From assembly GCA_938049325.1 (NCBI GenBank), contig CALICC010000188.1:1-12464 (forward strand): a stretch of DNA of 12,464 nt, written 5' to 3'. The notes below the pieces were generated by a model that was not told the DNA's origin, searched no databases, and saw only the letters and a list, made by a program, of their open reading frames with translations. Within the stretch, counting starts at the first letter, position 1. Each line of letters begins with the position of its first letter. The stretch is from an uncultured Ilumatobacter sp. (GTDB lineage Bacteria > Actinomycetota > Acidimicrobiia > Acidimicrobiales > Ilumatobacteraceae). The position numbers and the translations under genes were made by a program. Below, in pieces: positions 1 through 5,869 of this stretch.

Positions 1-2
1 GG

Positions 3-425
3 GTCTCTGGACGCCCGGCAGCGGCGGAACTGGAGCCCATGACGGACGCTGTCTGCGAGCGAAAGGTCGCACTGCTGCGAGCCTCGTGGAGCATCTTCGA
101 TGAGACCGCCACCCGCGTCTCAGCCGAGCTTCGCAAGGGGCCGCGCGGCGGCGGACGCGAGAAGGACCGCATCGTTCGGCACGTCAACGGTGCTGAGATC
201 GACGAGTTCGCACCGAAAGTCGGTGTGAAGGTTCCGCTCGAGACGAGGGATGATCCGGGCGATCTGGCTTCCTACCGCGATGCGTTCGCCGATGCGATTC
301 GTGAGCATCATGATCGAGGCCAGCCGGCGCGTTCGTGGGCTCTCCAGTTTCTGATCCGGCGATGCGCGTGGCACATGCTCGACCATGCGTGGGAACTCGA
401 GGATCGCGATCTCACCGACCGCTGA
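3..425 (+). CDS. Conserved actinobacterial protein of unknown function, C-terminal part (5' truncated by window)
   Basis: The reading frame is open from base 3 to a TGA at 423-425, with no stop before the first ATG at 39, so the true start most likely lies outside the window. From that ATG the protein has 128 residues. It is helical and polar. Two stretches look conserved: a Leu-Arg-Lys-Gly-Pro-Arg-Gly-Gly-Gly-Arg segment near residues 31-40, and a C-terminal Arg-Arg-Cys-Ala-Trp-His-Met-Leu-Asp-His-Ala-Trp segment near residues 106-117. I recall this pairing from actinobacterial proteins annotated as hypothetical or DinB-like, which usually have an extra N-terminal region. That recollection is weak, and I assign no function. 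The two C-terminal histidines could bind metal, but nothing here shows it. The gene converges on purDM, with 38 bp between the two stop codons. The alternative is a short gene starting at 39, but no clear ribosome binding site precedes that ATG. Confidence 0.6.
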   Translation, partial: VSGRPAAAELEPMTDAVCERKVALLRASWSIFDETATRVSAELRKGPRGGGREKDRIVRHVNGAEIDEFAPKVGVKVPLETRDDPGDLASYRDAFADAIREHHDRGQPARSWALQFLIRRCAWHMLDHAWELEDRDLTDR

Positions 426-463
426 GCCGACGCCGTGCCCGTGGTTCGCTCCGACCGAACGCG

Positions 464-2680
464 TCAGTGAAACGTGACGGCGCGGTCACCGGTGACGAGG
501 TGGCCGATGCGCCAGGTCGTCTCGGGGATCTGTGCCTGCACGGCGTCGGCGTCTTCGGCGGCACACACCACGACCATGCCAATGCCCATGTTGAGCGTGC
601 GGTAGAGCTCATCGGTCGACATCATTGGCGTCAACTCGCGCACGAGCTCGAACAGCGGAGGAGTCGGCCACGCTCCGAGGTCGATGTCGGCGCCGACACC
701 GTCGGGAAGGACACGTGGCAGGTTCTCGGGCAAGCCGCCACCGGTGATTTGAGCGAGTGCTTTGACCTTGCCGCCCTCGAGTGCAGCACGGAGCGGGTCG
801 AGGTAGTTGCGGTGCGGCTCGAGGAGCGCGTCGCCCAAGGTGGTCTTCATGCCAGAGGGAACCATGTCCATCGGGGCCCACTCGAATACTTTGCGGAGGA
901 GCGAATAGCCGTTGGTGTGGGGCCCGGAGGACGCGAGGCCGATCACTGCATCTCCCGCCGCGACGTCGGAGCGGGGGAGGAGCGACGAGCGGTCGGCAAC
1001 CCCGATGAGCGTGCCGGCGATGTCGAATGCTCCCGGCTGGTAAACGCCAGGCATCTCAGCGGTCTCGCCGCCCAGCACTGCACAGTTGGCTGCCCGACAC
1101 GCATCGGCCATGCCCGTGACGATCTCGGCGACCATGTCGGCGTCGAGCACGCTGGCTGCGATGTAGTCGAGGAAGAACAGTGGTCGCGCATTCTGAACGA
1201 GAACGTCGCCAATGCAGTGGTTGACGATGTCGGCGCCGACGCCGCGCACCTTGCCGAGTCGCGCAGCCAGCTCGACCTTGGTGCCCACGCCGTCGGTCGA
1301 CGCGACGAGCACGGGTTCATCGAGGGCGGTGATCGTCTGTGCGGAGAACACGCCACCGAAGCTGCCGACGCCCTGCAAGACGCCGGCGCCGGACCCGACA
1401 TCGTGGGTCGATTCGACGGCTGCTTTCATCTCTTCGACGGCGCGACTGCCTTCGTCGATGTCGACGCCAGCGTCGGCGTAGGTGGCCATCGATGCGCCGG
1501 GCGCCCTCCAGGCGATGTCGCGCCGGACCTTCATGCCGTCGAAGGAGATCTCGGCCATGCGCTCGTACGCGGCATCGCGAGCGGCGCCGAGGTCGTCACC
1601 GAGGCCGGTCACCGCCAACACTCGCCCGCCGGCGACCACGGGACCGTCGGGGCTCTGGCCAACGCCGCTGTCGAAGCGCAACGCACGTTCGCTCGTCGAG
1701 GCAGCGGTGTCGGTGATGGCCGCACCGGCGTCGGGAGATCCGGGATATCCAGCGGCGGCTGCGACCACCGTGACCGCGGCGCCTGACGAGACGAGAAGTG
1801 GCACCGCGCTGATATCGCCGCGAGTCGCCGCGAGCGCCAGCTCGGCAAGGTCGGACTCGAGGAGCGGCAAGACGGCCTGCGTCTCGGGATCTCCGAAGCG
1901 AGCGTTGTACTCGATCAACTTCGGACCGTTTGCGGTGAGCATGATGCCCGCGTAGATCACGCCGACGTAGGGCGTGGAGGCGGCTGCGTAGTGGTCGAGC
2001 ACCGGCTGAACGAACGTCGCGAGCAGTTCGCTGCTGCTGAGCCCGATCGGCGCTGGGGCGTACGCTCCCATGCCGCCGGTGTTGGGGCCAGTGTCTCCTT
2101 CACCGATGCGCTTGTGGTCCTGTGCGAGTGGCAGCGCGACTGCGGTCGTGCCGTCGCACAGTGCGAGCAGTGAGAATTCGGGGCCTGTAAGCCGTTCCTC
2201 GAGCACGAACGCGCCAGCTGCGGCTGCATTGACGATCGCAGCTTCGGTCTCTCCCGCGGACTCGGGAACGGAAACACCCTTGCCGGCAGCCAGACCGTCG
2301 AGCTTGACCACGACGGGGCGGTCCAGGCTGCGCCACCACGCCGTTGCCTCGTCGACGATCTGCTCTGAGCTGCTCGGATCGAAGCGTTCGAAGCGGGGGC
2401 CGGGGATACCGAGCTGCGTTGCAAGCTCACGGGCATAGCCCTTCGATGCTTCGAGCTGAGCGAGTGCAGCGGTGGGTCCGAAGCACGGGATGCCGCGCCT
2501 GGCGCACTCGTCGGCGGTGCCGTCGACGAGCGCGGCCTCCGGGCCAGGGATGACGAGGTCGGTGTCTGTCGCAGATGCCTCGCCCAGCTCGGACGTCATG
2601 CGGACGTCGTGTCCGGCCTTGCGGCAGGCCCAGGCAATGGCATGTTCGCGGCCGCCATGGCCGATGATCAGAACGTTCAC
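464..2680 (-). CDS. purDM: Bifunctional PurD-PurM fusion: GAR synthetase / AIR synthetase
   Basis: This 738-residue protein joins two purine enzymes in one frame. Residues 1-397 are phosphoribosylamine-glycine ligase (PurD: PRA + glycine + ATP to GAR). Residues 398-738 are phosphoribosylformylglycinamidine cyclo-ligase (PurM: FGAM + ATP to AIR). PurD marks: the N-terminal GHGGREHA loop (7-14), the ATP-grasp segment KLDGLAAGKGV (126-136), DTGPNTGGMGAY (196-207) and the signature RFGDPETQ (261-268). PurM marks: YADAGVDID (401-409), DGVGTK (463-468), GGETAEMPG (537-545), HTNGYSLLRK (588-597) and ITGGGLPENLP (645-655). The PurM half is full length (341 residues; about 345 in E. coli). The PurD half is short (about 430 is usual), partly because about 25 residues are missing between residues 14 and 46. 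The linker is under ten residues. The start is GTG at 2680, chosen because a GAGG sits 6 nt upstream and the GHGGREHA loop follows at once. It is the last gene of the operon, 9 bp after purF. PurD-PurM order matches yeast Ade5,7 and the first two domains of animal GART. Confidence 0.95.
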   Translation of the reverse strand: MNVLIIGHGGREHAIAWACRKAGHDVRMTSELGEASATDTDLVIPGPEAALVDGTADECARRGIPCFGPTAALAQLEASKGYARELATQLGIPGPRFERFDPSSSEQIVDEATAWWRSLDRPVVVKLDGLAAGKGVSVPESAGETEAAIVNAAAAGAFVLEERLTGPEFSLLALCDGTTAVALPLAQDHKRIGEGDTGPNTGGMGAYAPAPIGLSSSELLATFVQPVLDHYAAASTPYVGVIYAGIMLTANGPKLIEYNARFGDPETQAVLPLLESDLAELALAATRGDISAVPLLVSSGAAVTVVAAAAGYPGSPDAGAAITDTAASTSERALRFDSGVGQSPDGPVVAGGRVLAVTGLGDDLGAARDAAYERMAEISFDGMKVRRDIAWRAPGASMATYADAGVDIDEGSRAVEEMKAAVESTHDVGSGAGVLQGVGSFGGVFSAQTITALDEPVLVASTDGVGTKVELAARLGKVRGVGADIVNHCIGDVLVQNARPLFFLDYIAASVLDADMVAEIVTGMADACRAANCAVLGGETAEMPGVYQPGAFDIAGTLIGVADRSSLLPRSDVAAGDAVIGLASSGPHTNGYSLLRKVFEWAPMDMVPSGMKTTLGDALLEPHRNYLDPLRAALEGGKVKALAQITGGGLPENLPRVLPDGVGADIDLGAWPTPPLFELVRELTPMMSTDELYRTLNMGIGMVVVCAAEDADAVQAQIPETTWRIGHLVTGDRAVTFH
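1487..1509 (-). promoter_or_regulatory. Possible internal PurM translation start with GGAGG inside purDM
   Basis: An in-frame ATG at 1489 (codon 398) sits exactly where a stand-alone PurM would begin, followed by ATYADAGVDID. A GGAGG at 1509-1505, reading on the minus strand, lies 15 nt upstream. That spacing is longer than the usual 5-9 nt, and the bases also encode Trp-Arg of the PurD C-terminus. The site may be a relic of a separate purM or may give some free PurM. Which of these applies cannot be told from sequence. Confidence 0.3.
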
Positions 2681-2686
2681 GTGGAT

Positions 2687-2691
2687 CCTCT
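2687..2691 (-). promoter_or_regulatory. Ribosome binding site of purDM, overlapping the purF stop codon
   Basis: Reading the minus strand, AGAGG (2691-2687) overlaps the TAG stop of purF (2692-2690) and is followed by the 6-nt spacer ATCCAC and then GTG at 2680. This good Shine-Dalgarno spacing supports the GTG start, and the overlap with the stop suggests ribosomes pass directly from purF to purDM. Confidence 0.65.
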
Positions 2692-4180
2692 AGGAGAGCA
2701 CGCCCTCGAAGGCGAGCTTCGCTTGGGCGTCGGTGATGGCCAGGGGATAGTCGCCCGTGAAACAGGCGTTGCAGTAACCGTCGTCGGAACCTGCTTCGCG
2801 CGAGGCAACGGCGCGCATCATCCCATCGAGTGACAGGAACGCCAGGCTGTCGGCGCCGATGTGCTCTTCGATCTCGGCGACCGTGAGGCGCGCTGCCATC
2901 AGATCGTCGTCATGGCCCATGTCGACCCCGAAGTGACAGGCGTGGGTGATCGGCGGGCAGGTGATGCGCAGGTGCACCTCGGCTGCGCCGGCGTCACGCA
3001 CCAGCTTGACCAGCGGTCCTGCGGTGGTGCCCCGAACCAACGAGTCGTCGATCATGATGACGCGTTTGCCCTCGAGATTCTCGGTCAGCGCGTTGAATTT
3101 CAGCGCGACGCCACGCTCGCGGATGTCTTGGGTCGGTTCGATGAAGGTGCGGCCGATGTAGCGGTTCTTGATCAACCCGTCGTTGAAGGGCAGCCCACTC
3201 TCGTTGGAGAACCCGATCGCAGCAGGAATCGAAGAGTCGGGAACCGGGATCACGACATCGGCTTCGACGAGCGATTCGCGAGCGAGTTCGACACCCAGTT
3301 GCTGGCGAACGTGGTGCACGCTCTTGTCGGCCCAGACCGAATCGGGGCGGGAGAAGTACACGAACTCGAACGTGCAGCGCGCGCCGTTCGTCTGCGGGGC
3401 GAGGACTTGCGTGCGTTCGATTTCTGCGCCGCGCAAGGTCACCATCTCGCCGGGCTGCACCTCGTCGATGTCGACGCAACCGAGTGTGGCCAACGCGCAG
3501 GTCTCGGATGCAACGGCGTGGCCGCCGTGGGGGAGGCGACCGACAGAGAGTGGCCGAAAGCCCCACGGGTCGCGCACCGCAATGACTTGGTCGGCGGCGA
3601 GGATGACGAGCGAGAACGCGCCCTTCCACGCGGGAAGCGTGCGCTCGATCCGTTCTTGCCAGGTCTGGCCTCCGGCTGCGGCCAGCATCAGCGTGAAGAC
3701 CTCGGTGTCGCTGGTGGCTGTGAGGCCGAAGCCGCGCTTGAGGAGTTCGTCGCGCAGCGCTGCGGCGTTGACGAGGTTGCCGTTGTGGGCGACCGACAGC
3801 GGACCATGCATCGTCTCGACCAAGAACGGTTGAATGTTGCGATCGGCGTTCGAGCCGGTGGTCGAGTACCTCGTGTGGCCGATCGCGTGGTAGCCGGTGA
3901 GTGGCTTGAGGGCCTCGGGGGTGAACACCGTCGACACGAGGCCGGGCTCTTTGTGTACCCGGGCACGCTTGCCGTCACTGACCGCGATTCCGGCGGCCTC
4001 TTGACCGCGATGTTGCAATGCGAACAACCCGAAGAACGCGAGCTGAGCGACGCCGTCGCCGTGCGGAGTCGACAGGCCGAGGACGCCGCACTCGTCGTGA
4101 GCGACGTCGTCGGTGATCTGATCGTTCGGGTCGGCGGGTACCGCAACTGCCGTGTGGCGAAGCGGGATCGATCGAGTCAT
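2690..4180 (-). CDS. purF: Amidophosphoribosyltransferase (PurF)
   Basis: Catalyses the committed step of purine synthesis: PRPP + glutamine to 5-phosphoribosylamine. The 496-residue protein starts at ATG 4180. The frame stays open further upstream, but that part is antisense-like low-complexity sequence inside purC, while this ATG has GGAG 4 nt upstream and lies 1 bp after the purC stop. Residues 1-30 look like a propeptide ending in HDE; Cys31 in DECGVLG should become the N-terminal nucleophile after self-cleavage, as in B. subtilis PurF. The glutaminase domain continues with LQHRGQEAAG (55-64), GHTRYSTTGS (101-110) and AHNGNL (131-136). The phosphoribosyltransferase PRPP loop is VIMIDDSLVRGTT (374-386). 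Cys269, Cys415, Cys470 and Cys473 (the last two in CNAC) match the four [4Fe-4S] ligand positions of the B. subtilis type, so an iron-sulfur enzyme is expected. It is fourth in the operon, directly before purDM, whose PurD half uses its unstable product. Confidence 0.96.
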   Translation of the reverse strand: MTRSIPLRHTAVAVPADPNDQITDDVAHDECGVLGLSTPHGDGVAQLAFFGLFALQHRGQEAAGIAVSDGKRARVHKEPGLVSTVFTPEALKPLTGYHAIGHTRYSTTGSNADRNIQPFLVETMHGPLSVAHNGNLVNAAALRDELLKRGFGLTATSDTEVFTLMLAAAGGQTWQERIERTLPAWKGAFSLVILAADQVIAVRDPWGFRPLSVGRLPHGGHAVASETCALATLGCVDIDEVQPGEMVTLRGAEIERTQVLAPQTNGARCTFEFVYFSRPDSVWADKSVHHVRQQLGVELARESLVEADVVIPVPDSSIPAAIGFSNESGLPFNDGLIKNRYIGRTFIEPTQDIRERGVALKFNALTENLEGKRVIMIDDSLVRGTTAGPLVKLVRDAGAAEVHLRITCPPITHACHFGVDMGHDDDLMAARLTVAEIEEHIGADSLAFLSLDGMMRAVASREAGSDDGYCNACFTGDYPLAITDAQAKLAFEGVLS

Positions 4181-4181
4181 G

Positions 4182-5150
4182 TCACTCCAAGTGGGCGACC
4201 GCGTGAGCGATGCGTTGATCTGCGGGATAGTCGGCGTATTCGAACGCCTCGCCGGTGAGCCGTTCGTAGGCATCAACGTAGCGTGCCGTGGTGGCGGTCC
4301 AGACCTCTGCTGCCAGCTCGGGAATCGGTCCATCGCCCCGGAAGTCGACGGCGGCGAGCGCGCGGCGTACGACTTCCTTGTCGAGGCTCTCCGGTTCGTC
4401 GCCCGCGGCGATGCGGTCGGCGTAGGTCTCGGCGATCCACCAGCGCGACGAATCGGGCGTGTGCATCTCGTCGATGAGGAGCAGGTTGCCTGCGTCGTCA
4501 CCGCTCGCGGCGAGGCCGAATTCGTACTTGGTGTCGGCGAGGATCAACCCGGCATCGTTGCCGCGCTCCACGCCCCGTGCGAATACGGCGAGGGCGGCGT
4601 TCTGTACGCGCTCCCACAGCGCTGGTTCGACCAGCCCGCGCTCGACGACCTCGTCGCAGGTGATGGGTTCGTCGTGCCCACCGTTCTCTGCCTTGGTCGT
4701 CGGCGTGATGATGGGAGTGGGGAGCCGATCGTTCTTCTCGAGACCGTCGGGGAGATCGTGGCCGTAGATGGTGCGTTCGCCCCGGGCGTACGCGGTCCAC
4801 AGCGCGGTGTCGGTGACGCCCGTGATGTGCCCGCGGACGACGACCTCCACGGGCAGTGGGTTGGCGTCGCGAGCGATGGTCACGTGCGGATCGGGAAGCT
4901 CGACGACGTGATTGTCGACGATGTCGGCGGTTTGTTCGAACCACCAGCCGGCCAACTGATTGAGCACCTGGCCTTTGAACGGAACACCGGCGATGATGCG
5001 GTCGAACGCGGAGAGTCGGTCGGTGGTGACGAAGAGGCGCTGGCCGACGCGGTCGCCGCCCAGTGCATAGCTCACGCGTACCTTGCCATCGCGGCGATCG
5101 GTCAGCGGGAGATCGACGTCGAGCAGTGGGTGTGGTGCTGAGGACGTCAT
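4182..5150 (-). CDS. purC: Phosphoribosylaminoimidazole-succinocarboxamide synthase (PurC)
   Basis: SAICAR synthetase, an ATP-dependent ligase that joins aspartate to CAIR. It has 322 residues, the length of the longer bacterial/yeast Ade1 type rather than the roughly 237-residue E. coli form. Visible marks: the glycine-bearing ATP loop region KVRVSYALGGDR (23-34), the DRLSAFD segment (44-50), the first family signature around PLPVEVVVRGHITG (98-111), the second signature LILADTKYEFGL (202-213), and DEMHTPDSSRWW (227-238), a substrate-binding stretch. The start is ATG 5150, overlapping the purQ stop by 4 bp (ATGA). No Shine-Dalgarno sequence is visible upstream, so translation probably depends on ribosomes finishing purQ. 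Its stop is 1 bp before the purF start. The substrate CAIR needs PurK/PurE, which are not in the window. Confidence 0.96.
   Translation of the reverse strand: MTSSAPHPLLDVDLPLTDRRDGKVRVSYALGGDRVGQRLFVTTDRLSAFDRIIAGVPFKGQVLNQLAGWWFEQTADIVDNHVVELPDPHVTIARDANPLPVEVVVRGHITGVTDTALWTAYARGERTIYGHDLPDGLEKNDRLPTPIITPTTKAENGGHDEPITCDEVVERGLVEPALWERVQNAALAVFARGVERGNDAGLILADTKYEFGLAASGDDAGNLLLIDEMHTPDSSRWWIAETYADRIAAGDEPESLDKEVVRRALAAVDFRGDGPIPELAAEVWTATTARYVDAYERLTGEAFEYADYPADQRIAHAVAHLE
4185..4188 (-). promoter_or_regulatory. Ribosome binding site of purF within the end of purC
   Basis: On the minus strand GGAG (4188-4185) is followed by TGAC and the ATG at 4180. The TGA of that spacer (4184-4182) is the purC stop codon. 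The site lies inside the last purC codons. It decides the purF start over the longer open frame and points to coupled translation. Confidence 0.6.
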
Positions 5151-5869
5151 GCGTTGCGAGCGTGGGCGACGCCAGCTTCGAACATCCGGAGTCCCAGGTG
5201 GGCCGGGCCACCGCCACCTCGGAGGTGATGGGGATGCTGGCGCGCCACGATGTTGTTCTCAGGATGTGGCATCAGGCCGAGCACGAGTCCGCTGGGATCG
5301 CTGACTCCGGCGATGTCGGCCACCGAGCCGTTGGGGTTGGTGCTGCGGTAACGGAGGGCCACTTGGCCGGCGGCATCGAGTGACTCGGGGTCGGGATGGA
5401 CGTAGCGCCCTTCTCCGTGAGCGATGGGACAATGAATCGGGTCATCGATTCCCTCGAGCCAGATGCTGTTGCTCTTCGTCGCCCGATCGAGCACGACCCA
5501 TCGACAATCGAAGCGGCCCTGGGCATTGTGTCCGAGTGATCCGGGGAGCAGGCTCGTTCGGCTGAGGACCTGGAATCCGTTGCAGATGCCCAGCAGGGGC
5601 CGCCCAGCGTCGACGAATTCGTGGAGTCGCTCGCCGAGTCCCAGTGTGAGGTCGAGCGCGAGCATGCGGCCGGCTCCGAGTGAATCGGCGTAGCTGAACC
5701 CGCCGGCAACCACGGCGAGACGGGCATCGTGGAGGTGCCGCGGTGACTCGATCAATTCGCGGGCCAGAACGATCCGAGGTTCAGCTCCGGCGAGTTTGAG
5801 CGCCGTCGCGACGTCGCGGTCGCGGTTCGTGCCCGGGCCGGCGATGACGAGGGCAGGAACGCCGCTCAT
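5147..5869 (-). CDS. purQ: FGAM synthase glutaminase subunit (PurQ)
   Basis: This class I glutamine amidotransferase releases ammonia for PurL in the step FGAR to FGAM. The 240-residue protein is close to the length of stand-alone PurQ (about 225-230) and clearly separate from PurL. Catalytic residues visible: Cys96 in GICNGFQ (the nucleophile elbow), and His202 and Glu204 in MPHPE. The N-terminal segment VIAGPGTNRDRD (8-19) and GGFSYADSLGAG (56-67) fit the PurQ fold. The start is ATG 5869, overlapping the purL stop by 4 bp (ATGA), with GAGG 7 nt upstream. The frame stays open further upstream, but there it is only the antisense-like shadow of purL. It overlaps purC by 4 bp at its other end. 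Confidence 0.95.
   Translation of the reverse strand: MSGVPALVIAGPGTNRDRDVATALKLAGAEPRIVLARELIESPRHLHDARLAVVAGGFSYADSLGAGRMLALDLTLGLGERLHEFVDAGRPLLGICNGFQVLSRTSLLPGSLGHNAQGRFDCRWVVLDRATKSNSIWLEGIDDPIHCPIAHGEGRYVHPDPESLDAAGQVALRYRSTNPNGSVADIAGVSDPSGLVLGLMPHPENNIVARQHPHHLRGGGGPAHLGLRMFEAGVAHARNA

Noticed and set aside
426..463. Possible terminator hairpin between the convergent stops (GTTCG 444-448 with CGAAC 456-460)
   Set aside because: Only a 5-bp stem with a 7-nt loop and no U-tract on either strand; too weak to call.
335..1786. 483-residue open frame on the plus strand opposite purM
   Set aside because: It is antisense to well-conserved PurM/PurD coding sequence, has no recognisable motif, and long shadow frames are expected at this GC content.
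2861..4258. 465-residue open frame on the plus strand opposite purF
   Set aside because: Antisense shadow of purF; composition is that of a complement frame, with no domain or ribosome binding site support.
4181..4501. N-terminal extension of PurF by 107 residues (start at 4501)
   Set aside because: The extension is Arg/Ser/Thr/Pro-rich shadow sequence inside purC; the ATG at 4180 has a ribosome binding site and gives a normal PurF length.
4152..5141. 329-residue plus-strand frame opposite purC
   Set aside because: Covers purC almost exactly in the opposite sense, as expected from codon bias; no family resemblance.
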